This document shows, in pieces, positions 6,885 through 15,241 of a DNA stretch of 34,066 nucleotides; within the stretch, counting starts at the first letter, position 1, and each line of letters begins with the position of its first letter. The notes below the pieces were generated by a model that saw only the letters and a program-made list of their open reading frames with translations, ran no database searches and was not told the DNA's origin. Source of the DNA: Bacteroidota bacterium (GTDB lineage Bacteria; Bacteroidota; Bacteroidia; B-17B0; Aurantibacillaceae); assembly GCA_025963735.1 (NCBI GenBank), contig JAOQAF010000160.1:1-34066 (forward strand), read 5' to 3'. Position numbers and translations under genes: made by a program.

Positions 6885-9800
6885 ATGTCTCTGATTAAGA
6901 AGCTGGAGGGGATTTTTGATTTCCGGATTAATGAATTGAACCTTAACCAAAACCACCGGTTACAAGGTTTGAACGGATCCGCTATTTCTTTTTTTATACA
7001 ATCTCTTTATAACACCTCGAAAAAGAACATCATCATCATTGCATCCGAACAGGAAAAAGCGGCCTATTTATTAAACGATGTCGAGTCTCTTCTTAAAGAT
7101 CAAAAAGTTCTCTTTTTTCCGGAAACATACAGGCAGCCCTACCAGATTGAGAAAACCACAAACGCCAACATTCAGGAAAGAACAGAAGTTTTAAATAAAG
7201 TTTCCAAAGAACATTTTCATGGAATAATTATTACCTATCCCAGCGCGCTTTGCGAAAAGGTTGCCGCAAAACAAAAGTTAACCCAAAACACTTTACAAAT
7301 TAAAAAAGGAGAAAAACTATCCATCGATTTTATCTCTGAATTTTTATTATCCTATAATTTTGAAAATGTTGATTTTGTTTTTGAGGCGGGTCAGTATAGT
7401 GTAAGAGGTGGAATTATTGATATTTATTCTTTTGCCAACGAATATCCATACAGGATTGAACTTTTTGGCAACGAAGTAGAAGACATCAAAACCTTTGACC
7501 CCGTGAGTCAACTGTCTAATGCTTCTTTTGGTTTTATTACCATTATACCCAACATTAACTCCACGGTTTTTAATGAAGAAAAATCCATCTTCCTTAATTA
7601 TTTTAACCCTTTAGACACACTGCTTTTTTTTGAAGATCTTAATTATAGTCATGATCTGTTTGACAAAAAATTTGATAAAGCGCAAAATGCATTTACGTCT
7701 CATCACGGAGAAATAAAACAAGTACCGCCTGAAAAATTATACGCCACCTCTGATGAATTAAAAAATTTCATTTCTTCTTTTACCTGTTTTGAATACGGTA
7801 TCACCTCTTCACTTAACGGCACGGCAATTACCTTTAATCAACAGCCGCAGCCTTCTTTTAATAAGAATTTTGATCTTCTGATTAAAAACCTGAAAGAAAA
7901 TAATTCCAAAGGATACACCAACTTTTTTTTAACGGATAATAATAAACAGGCCGACAGGCTCATAACTATTTTTAATGACCTTCTTGCCAAAGAGCACCGC
8001 ACTTATGAAAGTCTGATTACTTATGAATCATTAAATATTCACGAGGGTTTTATTGATCACGATCTTAAAATTGCAGTATATACCGATCATCAGATTTTTG
8101 AACGTTATCACCGCTTTAAACTTAAAGAAGCAAAACATAAAAACGCCGCGGCATTTACCATTAAGGAAGTTCTAATGCTCAACCCCGGAGATTTTGTTAC
8201 CCACATCGATCATGGGATCGGGCGTTTCGCGGGCCTTCAAAAATTAAATATTAACGGAAAAGAACAGGAAAGCGTAAAGTTATTATTTAAAGATAATGAT
8301 GCGTTATACGTTAGCATACACAGTCTTCACCGCATAAGTAAATTTAGCGGTAAGGAAGGACATATTCCACGAATCGACAAACTTGGAAGCACCTCATGGG
8401 CCACTTTAAAAAGTAAAACCAAACGAAACGTTAAAGCACTGGCTTATGATCTTATTAAATTATACGCTGAAAGAAAATCAAAACCGGGCCATGCTTTCCC
8501 ACAGGATAATTATCTTCAATACGAACTTGAGGCTTCGTTTATTTATGAAGACACCCCTGATCAGGTAAAAGTTACCGCCGATGTTAAAAAAGACATGGAG
8601 CGTCCCCACCCTATGGACCGGCTGGTGTGTGGCGATGTTGGTTTCGGAAAAACAGAGATTGCCATCAGGGCCGCCTTTAAAGCAGTATGCGATAGCAAGC
8701 AGGTAGCCATCCTTGTACCAACAACCATTCTGGCTTATCAGCATTATAAAACCTTCAGTGACCGCTTAAAAAATCTTCCCGCAAATGTGGATTACATTAA
8801 CCGTTTTAAAAGCGCCAAAGAACAAAAGGAAATTGTAAAAAGGCTGGAAGAAGGAAAGCTTGATATCCTTATCGGTACACATAAATTAGTGGGCAAGGAA
8901 GTTAAGTTTAAAGATCTTGGATTGCTTATAATTGACGAAGAACAAAAATTTGGTGTTGGTGTTAAGGATAAATTAAAAACCTTTAAAGCCAACATTGATA
9001 CCTTAACATTAACGGCCACCCCTATTCCACGCACACTTCAGTTTAGCTTAATGGGCGCAAGAGACCTTTCCGTAATTTCTACCCCGCCTCCAAACCGTTA
9101 TCCCGTTCAAACAGAACTTCACAGTTTTAGTGAAGAATTAATTCGTGATGCGGTAAGCTTTGAACTAAATCGCGGCGGACAGGTTTTTTTTGTTAACAAC
9201 AAGGTAAGTAACATTACAGAAATTGCAGGAATAATTCAGCGCCTTGTGCCAAATGCCAGAGTTGCAATCGGACATGGACAAATGGATGGTGACAAGCTGG
9301 AAGACGTTATGCTTGGTTTTATGGAAGGTGACTTTGATGTGTTGGTTGCAACCACCATTATTGAAAGCGGGCTCGATATCAGCAATGCGAATACTATCAT
9401 AATTAATGACGCTCAGAATTTCGGCTTAAGTGATCTTCATCAGATGCGTGGCCGCGTGGGCCGGAGCAATAAAAAAGCGTTTTGTTATCTGCTTGCCCCT
9501 TCGCAAATAAGTTTAACCAACGAAGCAAGAAAACGTTTAAGAGCGATTGTTGATTTCAGCGATCTGGGCAGCGGCTTTCAGATAGCCATGCGCGATCTTG
9601 ATATCCGCGGAGCCGGAAATCTTTTAGGTGGCGAACAAAGTGGTTTTATTAACGACATGGGTTTTGATACCTACATGAAAATTTTAAACGAAGCGGTTGA
9701 TGAATTAAAAGAAGAAAAATGGTATAAAGAAATTCATGGAGATGATGAACAGGATATTGATAAATCGGTATTCTCGCGCCAGTTTGTTAAGGAAACTGTT

Positions 9801-10256
9801 ATTGATACCGATCTGCAGTTATTGATTCCGGATGCCTATGTAAGCAGTTTAACAGAAAGGCTTCTGCTTTACCGCGAACTTGATAATATTACAAAAGAAT
9901 ATGACCTTATTGATTTTGAGAAAAACCTGAGGGATAGATTTGGCCCGGTACCCGTTGAGGTTACTGAACTCATTAATGTTTTACGGGTGCGCTGGCACGC
10001 CATGAAAATGGGCTTTGAAAAACTCACTTTAAAAAACGGCAAAATGATTGCGTATTTTATCAGCAAGAAAAACAGTGAATTCTTTGAAACGGCTATTTTC
10101 AGAGCCTCCCTGGCATTCGCTCAAAAATACCCAAATCTGTGCCAACTTAAGGAACAAAATAATAAGTTACTGTTAACCATTGAAGACGTGGGCTCGGTGA
10201 AAAGAGCGTCTGAAGTGTTTGACCGTATTGAAGCCATGATTCAAAACCAAACTTAG
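6885..10256 (+). CDS. mfd: Transcription-repair coupling factor Mfd
   Basis: 1123 residues, normal length for Mfd. It recognises RNA polymerase stalled at DNA damage, pushes it off using ATP-driven translocation and recruits UvrA. The domains are in the expected order: a UvrB-like N-terminal region (residues 1 to about 330), the CarD/RID polymerase-interaction domain (from about 430, LNPGDFVTHIDHGIGRFAG), and superfamily 2 translocase motifs with Walker A GDVGFGKTEIA near 582, motif II IIDEEQKFGV near 684 and TLTATPIPRTLQFSLMGAR. Next come motif VI QMRGRVGRSNKKAFCYL and the C-terminal TRCF domain with DLDIRGAGNLLGGEQSG before it. The start is supported by the promoter 7 nt upstream. A histidine kinase gene follows after about 20 nt, possibly from its own promoter. 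Confidence 0.97.
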   Translation: MSLIKKLEGIFDFRINELNLNQNHRLQGLNGSAISFFIQSLYNTSKKNIIIIASEQEKAAYLLNDVESLLKDQKVLFFPETYRQPYQIEKTTNANIQERTEVLNKVSKEHFHGIIITYPSALCEKVAAKQKLTQNTLQIKKGEKLSIDFISEFLLSYNFENVDFVFEAGQYSVRGGIIDIYSFANEYPYRIELFGNEVEDIKTFDPVSQLSNASFGFITIIPNINSTVFNEEKSIFLNYFNPLDTLLFFEDLNYSHDLFDKKFDKAQNAFTSHHGEIKQVPPEKLYATSDELKNFISSFTCFEYGITSSLNGTAITFNQQPQPSFNKNFDLLIKNLKENNSKGYTNFFLTDNNKQADRLITIFNDLLAKEHRTYESLITYESLNIHEGFIDHDLKIAVYTDHQIFERYHRFKLKEAKHKNAAAFTIKEVLMLNPGDFVTHIDHGIGRFAGLQKLNINGKEQESVKLLFKDNDALYVSIHSLHRISKFSGKEGHIPRIDKLGSTSWATLKSKTKRNVKALAYDLIKLYAERKSKPGHAFPQDNYLQYELEASFIYEDTPDQVKVTADVKKDMERPHPMDRLVCGDVGFGKTEIAIRAAFKAVCDSKQVAILVPTTILAYQHYKTFSDRLKNLPANVDYINRFKSAKEQKEIVKRLEEGKLDILIGTHKLVGKEVKFKDLGLLIIDEEQKFGVGVKDKLKTFKANIDTLTLTATPIPRTLQFSLMGARDLSVISTPPPNRYPVQTELHSFSEELIRDAVSFELNRGGQVFFVNNKVSNITEIAGIIQRLVPNARVAIGHGQMDGDKLEDVMLGFMEGDFDVLVATTIIESGLDISNANTIIINDAQNFGLSDLHQMRGRVGRSNKKAFCYLLAPSQISLTNEARKRLRAIVDFSDLGSGFQIAMRDLDIRGAGNLLGGEQSGFINDMGFDTYMKILNEAVDELKEEKWYKEIHGDDEQDIDKSVFSRQFVKETVIDTDLQLLIPDAYVSSLTERLLLYRELDNITKEYDLIDFEKNLRDRFGPVPVEVTELINVLRVRWHAMKMGFEKLTLKNGKMIAYFISKKNSEFFETAIFRASLAFAQKYPNLCQLKEQNNKLLLTIEDVGSVKRASEVFDRIEAMIQNQT

Positions 10257-10265
10257 AATAAATTT

Positions 10266-10273
10266 TAATTTTA
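10266..10273 (+). promoter_or_regulatory. -7 box TAATTTTA before the histidine kinase gene
   Basis: TAATTTTA starts 9 nt after the mfd stop codon and matches TAnnTTTG except for the last base. No clear -33 box is seen inside the mfd coding end. It lies 6 nt before an in-frame ATT, the same spacing found between -7 boxes and starts elsewhere in the window. Confidence 0.4.
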
Positions 10274-10279
10274 CTAAAT

Positions 10280-11251
10280 ATTAAAAAGTCGCGTTCCATA
10301 TTTATTTTATTTGTACTCTTCGGATACATTATTTTACAGTTTTTATGGTGGGAAATTCTTTTGGTTAAACAAACAGGTCAGATTATAGATGGTAAACAAA
10401 AACTGATCGAACTCTCTACTCTAAATCCCGCATCACTTCAAGGCCAAATATCGGCGCTGCATCATAAAAAGAAAATGCAGGTAATGATGGTTGTTGGCGA
10501 AGGAACCGTTTTTTTACTTTTACTACTGTTCGGCATTTACAAAGTAAAACAAGCGCATCAGAAAGAAATGGAACTTACCAATCAACAAAAAAATTTCTTT
10601 TTAAGCATCACGCACGAATTAAAAACCCCCATTGCCGCAACCAAACTTCAGTTACAGACCTTGCAAAAACATAAACTCAGTGAAGAAATTCAACAGCAAC
10701 TTCTTGCGAATGCCTTGCAGGAAACCGAACGGTTAAACTCCCTTATAGACAATGTGCTTTTTGCAAGCAGACTTGAATCAGGAGAGTTAGTATTTAAAAA
10801 AGAAAAAGAAAACCTAAGCAAATTCGCGCAGGACATTTTATTCAGGTATTACAAAAATAATATGGATAAAAATGAAATTACTTTAGAGATTGAAGAAGGC
10901 TTATTTATTTATATGGATAAAACTGCTTTCCCCTCAATTATAACTAATCTCATTGATAACGCTCTCAAATATTCGTTTAACGAAAAACAAATTCTGTTTA
11001 AACTTCGCAGACAAGGCGATCAGATACTTTTATCAGTCAGTGATACCGGATGCGGCATAACTACGGATGAAAAAAAGAAAATTTTTAACCGCTTTTACAG
11101 GTCGGGAAGTGAAGACACACGAACAGCAAAGGGCACAGGTTTGGGATTATACATTGTTAAAGACCTTGTTAGTAATCACCATGCTGATATAACGGTTACA
11201 AACAATGTACCACAAGGCAGTATATTTTCAATCCTATTTAATGCAGCCTGA
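10280..11251 (+). CDS. Sensor histidine kinase (two-TM, HisKA/HATPase), probable non-canonical start
   Basis: An inner-membrane sensor kinase. From an ATT at 10280 the protein has 323 residues. A first membrane helix (SRSIFILFVLFGYIILQFLW) precedes a periplasmic loop of about 45 residues, followed by a second helix (MMVVGEGTVFLLLLLFGIY). The H-box FFLSITHELKTPIAA carries the phospho-acceptor His; then come N-box NLIDNALKYSF, G1 VSDTGCGI and G2 GTGLGLYIVKDL. The frame has no ATG, GTG, TTG or CTG between the stop at 10259 and a TTG at 10361. Starting at that TTG would delete the first helix, so the ATT start, or a base change from ATG, is inferred. No response regulator is adjacent. The 3' end overlaps the substrate-binding lipoprotein gene by 11 nt, suggesting co-expression with the importer. 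Confidence 0.8.
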   Translation: MKKSRSIFILFVLFGYIILQFLWWEILLVKQTGQIIDGKQKLIELSTLNPASLQGQISALHHKKKMQVMMVVGEGTVFLLLLLFGIYKVKQAHQKEMELTNQQKNFFLSITHELKTPIAATKLQLQTLQKHKLSEEIQQQLLANALQETERLNSLIDNVLFASRLESGELVFKKEKENLSKFAQDILFRYYKNNMDKNEITLEIEEGLFIYMDKTAFPSIITNLIDNALKYSFNEKQILFKLRRQGDQILLSVSDTGCGITTDEKKKIFNRFYRSGSEDTRTAKGTGLGLYIVKDLVSNHHADITVTNNVPQGSIFSILFNAA

Positions 11252-12413
11252 CTACCAAAAATATTTTTGTATTCTTATCGTTGCGCTTCTATGCAGTTGT
11301 AATCAACCTGAAAAAAAGACGGAAAGCAAAAATGAAAACATTTATTTGCTGAGTCTTAAAAAAGACAGCACTTTGAAATACGCTAAAAGGTTTTCGATCT
11401 CTGAAAATAAATATTGTAAATTAATATACCTTTTCGGAAACTCTAATATTACCGATACTACGGCCATTTACATTATTTTAAAAGACAGTACACTTCAAAT
11501 ACAGCCATCACATAAAACGTTTATTTTTAAATCAGGATGTAAAAAAATTGCCTCCTTAAGCAGCATTTACACCACAATGCTTTGTGACTTAAATGAAATT
11601 GAACACATCTCAGCTATTGAAAATATTGATTACTACAATAATAAAAGTGTTCTTTATAAATTTCAAAAAGGTCTCCTGCAGGAATTAGTTAAATCTCCCG
11701 AGCTCAATGTAGAAAAAACAATTATTCTGAAACCTGATATTATTTTTTCATTTGGAATGGGCAATCCCTCAAAAGACATGAATGAAAAAATCAGCCAGGC
11801 TCAGATCCCGTATGTTATTGCCGTTGATCATCTTGAACAAAGCCCTCTGGCGCGAAGTGAGTGGATAAAATTTTTTGGTGCCTTTGTGAATAAATCCATT
11901 CTGGCAGATTCTTTATTTAATGAAATTGAACAAAATTATCTGGAGTTGAAACTTCTCGCCTCCTCGGCAAAAAGCCTTCCATCGGTATTTAGTGAAATTA
12001 AATTTGGTGAAATATGGTACGTGCCAGGCGGGAAAAGCTTCGCGGCCACTTTTTATAATGATGCACACGCAAATTATATATGGAAAGACAATACCCAAAC
12101 CGGGAGTCTTCATCTTAGTTTTGAAGAGGTTTACAATAAAGCCAAAGACGCCGACTTCTGGCTTAACATGGCCCTTGTAAAAACTAAAAAAGAACTTTTG
12201 TCACTGGAGACCAGGTATTCTGAATTTAAATCATTTCAAACAGGAAATCTTTACAACAATATTAAAACATCAAATGCGAATGGTTACAGTGATTATTGGG
12301 AAACCGGCATTCTATACCCAAACAGGGTATTACGCGATTTAATAGTTATTTTTCATCCTGAATTAAAATCAAGGTTATCAAACGAGTTGTATTATTACAA
12401 AAAATTAGAATAA
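11241..12413 (+). CDS. Substrate-binding lipoprotein of a B12/heme/siderophore-type ABC importer
   Basis: 390 residues from the ATG at 11241, chosen because it gives a lipoprotein signal (MQPDYQKYFCILIVALLCSC) with lipobox LCSC. The longer frame to 11205 adds residues inside the kinase gene. The body matches the BtuF/FepB-type periplasmic-binding fold: KIASLSSIYTTMLCDL, then a central helix, KPDIIFSFG, and IPYVIAVDHLEQSPLARSEWIKFFGA. The lipid anchor would hold it to a membrane in the periplasm. It overlaps the kinase gene by 11 nt, and its stop codon abuts the GTG start of the FecCD permease, so the three importer genes form one unit. The ligand (cobalamin, heme or Fe-siderophore) cannot be decided. 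Confidence 0.87.
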   Translation: MQPDYQKYFCILIVALLCSCNQPEKKTESKNENIYLLSLKKDSTLKYAKRFSISENKYCKLIYLFGNSNITDTTAIYIILKDSTLQIQPSHKTFIFKSGCKKIASLSSIYTTMLCDLNEIEHISAIENIDYYNNKSVLYKFQKGLLQELVKSPELNVEKTIILKPDIIFSFGMGNPSKDMNEKISQAQIPYVIAVDHLEQSPLARSEWIKFFGAFVNKSILADSLFNEIEQNYLELKLLASSAKSLPSVFSEIKFGEIWYVPGGKSFAATFYNDAHANYIWKDNTQTGSLHLSFEEVYNKAKDADFWLNMALVKTKKELLSLETRYSEFKSFQTGNLYNNIKTSNANGYSDYWETGILYPNRVLRDLIVIFHPELKSRLSNELYYYKKLE

Positions 12414-13400
12414 GTGAATTTTAATTCCAATATAAAATTTATACTACTCATCTTTCTATTTATTACAGGAACACTCTGTAGTTTGTTATTCGGAGGAAGC
12501 GAATTGTCGCATATATCCAACGTTGATTCGGGTAACTTTATTTTATGGCAAATACGTTTTCCAAAAACCATAACAGCTATTCTCGCGGGTGGCACGCTTT
12601 CCGTATCGGGTTTAATACTTCAGGTTCTGTTCCGAAACCCTCTTGCCGGTCCATACGTGCTGGGTATAAGTTCCGGGGCATCTTTATTGGTGGCTATAAC
12701 TATTTTATCGGGCAGCGGTATAGGGTTATTCAGTAATTATATTTTAGGAAAAAGTATAGTTGTCTTTTCTTCGGTGTGTGGCAGCTTTCTTGTGACATTT
12801 TTAATTTTATATCTTTCAAAACGAATCAGCAGCAATGTGATTTTATTGTTGATCGGATTAATGTTATCACAGGTGTGTGGAGCGTTGCAAGGCGCACTGG
12901 AATATTTCGCTAATCCTGCCGATCTTAAATCATTTGTTATGTGGGGCATGGGCTCCCTTTCAGCCACTACCAACGCCGACCTTTATATTTATATGACCGT
13001 TTCGGCGCTTTGTTTATTATCGCTTATTTTTTTCATCAAACCTTTAAATGCTTTTTTATTGGGACAAAATTACTCTACTAACATTGGCATTAATTATTCT
13101 TCAAACCGCTTTTATCTTATCTTAATTTCATCTGTTTTAACGGGTATTACCACGGCTTTTTGTGGCCCCATTGCCTTTGTTGGAATTGCAGTGCCTTTAC
13201 TTTCAAGAATGATTTTTAAAACATCGCGGCAGCAAACACACCTGCTTTCATGCATGTTAATAGGAAGTATCATACTTTTATTTTCGGATGTTTTGTGTCA
13301 TAGTTTTTCACAAAGCTCAATATTGCCAATAAACATGATTACAACGTTTTTAGGGGCTCCACTTGTTATTTATTTACTTTTTAAAAACAAACAATGGTAA
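12414..13400 (+). CDS. FecCD/BtuC-family ABC importer permease
   Basis: 328 residues, the normal size for this family, with about ten hydrophobic helices. It starts with GTG immediately after the TAA of the binding-protein gene. Family hallmarks visible are the early FILWQIRFPKTITAILAGG, the LSVSGLILQVLFRNPLAGPYVLGISSGASL block and, late, GPIAFVGIAVPLLSRMIF, which contacts the ATPase. It forms a dimeric inner-membrane channel for cobalamin, heme or iron-siderophore uptake. The ATPase gene begins at the next base after its stop. Substrate is not determinable from sequence. Confidence 0.93.
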   Translation: MNFNSNIKFILLIFLFITGTLCSLLFGGSELSHISNVDSGNFILWQIRFPKTITAILAGGTLSVSGLILQVLFRNPLAGPYVLGISSGASLLVAITILSGSGIGLFSNYILGKSIVVFSSVCGSFLVTFLILYLSKRISSNVILLLIGLMLSQVCGALQGALEYFANPADLKSFVMWGMGSLSATTNADLYIYMTVSALCLLSLIFFIKPLNAFLLGQNYSTNIGINYSSNRFYLILISSVLTGITTAFCGPIAFVGIAVPLLSRMIFKTSRQQTHLLSCMLIGSIILLFSDVLCHSFSQSSILPINMITTFLGAPLVIYLLFKNKQW

Positions 13401-14144
13401 ATGACTAAGAGCAGCTGTATAGAAATTATAAACGGAACCTTTGGTTTTAAAAAAAATAACAACCAGATAGAAGTATTAAAAAAAATTTATCTTGAATGTG
13501 AGCCGGGAGATTATATTGGTGTGGTTGGTGTTAATGGAAGTGGTAAATCCACTCTTTTACGTTCTATCTGCGGCCTTTTACCAGTATTAAGCGGTACAGT
13601 GAATATCAGTTCACGATCCCTGGAAGATCTTTCGAACCTTGAATTATCGAAAAAGATTTCTATTGTTTTGACTGAAAAAATTCAGGGCTTTAATTTAACT
13701 GCCTTTGATGCAGTTTCCGCGGGGCAGTTTCCCCACACTAATTTGTTTAATAAACTAATGCCTCAGCAACTTAAGATTATTGAGGAAGCCATAAACGCGT
13801 GCGGCTTAAAACTTCACCGTCATAAATTATTATCCGAACTTAGCGATGGCCTTTTTCAAAAAACAATGATCGCAAAATCCATTGCACAACAAACCCCTCT
13901 AATGTTGCTGGACGAACCAACAGCATTTCTGGATTATGCAAGTAAGCACGAACTTTTTTTGTTATTAAAGAATGTATGTGCCGAACAAAATAAATGTGTA
14001 ATAGTAAGTTCACATGATCTTGATTTAATCTTAAAATATTGTAATAAAGTACTTATGGTAAAAGATGCGTCAACAACGCTTATTCCCAGTGAACTGGCGA
14101 CACGGCACGAAATTTTCAAAGAACTGTCAGGTGGTTATTTATAA
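13401..14144 (+). CDS. ABC importer ATPase (BtuD/FecE type)
   Basis: 247 residues. It powers uptake through the preceding permease. Walker A is GVNGSGKST, the Q-loop region is IVLTEKIQGFNLTAFDAVSAGQ, Walker B is LMLLDEPTAFLD and the H-loop is VSSHD. The signature reads ELSDGLFQKTMIAKSIA, so the usual LSGG is LSDG and the usual QR is QK. Family members with altered signatures exist, and all other catalytic motifs are intact. The ATG follows the permease stop with no gap. No terminator is visible before the SET gene, which has its own promoter. Confidence 0.93.
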   Translation: MTKSSCIEIINGTFGFKKNNNQIEVLKKIYLECEPGDYIGVVGVNGSGKSTLLRSICGLLPVLSGTVNISSRSLEDLSNLELSKKISIVLTEKIQGFNLTAFDAVSAGQFPHTNLFNKLMPQQLKIIEEAINACGLKLHRHKLLSELSDGLFQKTMIAKSIAQQTPLMLLDEPTAFLDYASKHELFLLLKNVCAEQNKCVIVSSHDLDLILKYCNKVLMVKDASTTLIPSELATRHEIFKELSGGYL

Positions 14145-14191
14145 ACTTACCAACATTTTTAAAAAGCGCTCGTTTATTACCAATTTAAATT

Positions 14192-14199
14192 TATTTTTG
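14192..14199 (+). promoter_or_regulatory. -7 box TATTTTTG before the SET-domain gene
   Basis: TATTTTTG matches TAnnTTTG exactly and ends 8 nt before the ATG. The -33 box is weak (GTTT near 14172 at a short spacing). Confidence 0.5.
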
Positions 14200-14207
14200 C
14201 GGCTCAT

Positions 14208-14624
14208 ATGGCACTAATAGTAAAAAAATCACAATTACCCAACGCGGGCAAAGGGCTATATACCACCACACCTATTAAAAAAGGTGAAGAGGTAATTGAA
14301 TATCTTGGCGAACTTATTAACTGGAAAGAATATGAAAAACGTGTTCTGGAAAATAAAGACGGTTATCTTTTTTTCATCAACAATAAACTTTGTATTGATG
14401 CATATCCCACCCCGCAACATAAGGCACGTTACGCTAACGATGCGTTAGGATTAACAAGGGTGCCAGGCTTAAAGAATAATTGCGAATATGAAATCAGAGG
14501 TAAAAGATGTTTTATTGTTGCAAAAAAGAACATTGAAGCCGGCGAAGAGATTTTTGTAAGTTACACCAAAGAGTATTGGGATTGTGTTCGTTATAATATT
14601 AAACACGGTTTTAATAAAAAATAG
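14208..14624 (+). CDS. Small SET-domain protein (putative protein lysine methyltransferase)
   Basis: 138 residues made almost entirely of a SET domain. Visible features are AGKGLYTTTPIKKGEEVIEYLGELI (the GxG SAM-binding turn at residues 14-16 and the YxG strand), ARYANDALG in the place of the RxxNHSC motif of eukaryotic enzymes, and the closing EEIFVSYTKEYW. Bacterial stand-alone SET proteins often have ND where eukaryotic ones have NH. SET enzymes transfer a methyl group from S-adenosylmethionine to lysine side chains. The substrate here is unknown. The start is supported by a -7 box 8 nt upstream. The pth gene follows 36 nt later, with no functional link obvious. Confidence 0.85.
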   Translation: MALIVKKSQLPNAGKGLYTTTPIKKGEEVIEYLGELINWKEYEKRVLENKDGYLFFINNKLCIDAYPTPQHKARYANDALGLTRVPGLKNNCEYEIRGKRCFIVAKKNIEAGEEIFVSYTKEYWDCVRYNIKHGFNKK

Positions 14625-14660
14625 TTTTCTTTTTTATACCTTCAAGTCTCATAAACACAA

Positions 14661-15227
14661 GTGAGCAAATTTTTAATAGTTGGACTGGGTAATATTGGTG
14701 AAGAATACGCCGAAACGCGGCACAATATTGGCTTTAAAATCGTTGATCACTTAGCATCAGAAGGCGGAGTAAAATTTTCAAGTGACCGTCTCGCTGATGT
14801 TGCCTATTTAAAACACAAAGGTAAACAACTTGTTTTAATTAAACCCAGCACTTATATGAACCTTAGCGGAAAGGCAGTAAACTATTGGCTTCAAAACGAA
14901 AAAGTTGATCTCTCTAATCTTATGGTACTTGTAGATGAGTTAGCCTTGCCCTTCGGTAAAATACGCATAGGCCCTAAAGGCAGCGACGGTGGTCATAACG
15001 GGTTAAAAAGCATTCAGGAAGTTTTAGGACACAGTAATTATAATCGTTTGCGTTTTGGAATTAGCAACGAATTCAACAAGGGTTCACAGGTAAACTATGT
15101 ACTTGGAAAATGGAATGAAGAAGAACTGAAAACACTTAACGAGCGGATAAAAATTTCGGGCGACGCTGTTAAAGCTTTCGCTTTTATAGGTTTACAGCGA
15201 TGCATGAATGAATACAACAATAAATAA
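14661..15227 (+). CDS. pth: Peptidyl-tRNA hydrolase
   Basis: 188 residues, standard length. It cleaves the ester bond of peptidyl-tRNA released from stalled ribosomes, recycling tRNA in the cytosol. The conserved residues are present: N11 in GLGNIGEEY, the catalytic H21 in TRHNIGF, the KPSTYMNLSG block, the aspartate in LVDELALPFGKIR, and GSDGGHNGLKSI. The start is GTG at 14661; it gives the expected SKFLIVGLGN N-terminus and no upstream ATG fits. The next gene (DNA polymerase III delta-prime) begins 14 nt after its stop, so the two are probably co-transcribed. Confidence 0.96.
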   Translation: MSKFLIVGLGNIGEEYAETRHNIGFKIVDHLASEGGVKFSSDRLADVAYLKHKGKQLVLIKPSTYMNLSGKAVNYWLQNEKVDLSNLMVLVDELALPFGKIRIGPKGSDGGHNGLKSIQEVLGHSNYNRLRFGISNEFNKGSQVNYVLGKWNEEELKTLNERIKISGDAVKAFAFIGLQRCMNEYNNK

Positions 15228-15241
15228 ATTACATTTTCCTA

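Noticed and set aside
8478-9034. Minus-strand ORFs inside mfd and similar antisense ORFs inside queA, lysS and others
   Set aside because: They lie opposite strongly conserved coding regions, have no signal, promoter or family motifs, and are explained by codon usage of the sense gene.
11205-11260. Cobalamin riboswitch upstream of the importer genes
   Set aside because: The binding-protein gene starts inside the kinase gene, leaving no leader RNA. No B12-box-like structure is visible before the kinase either.
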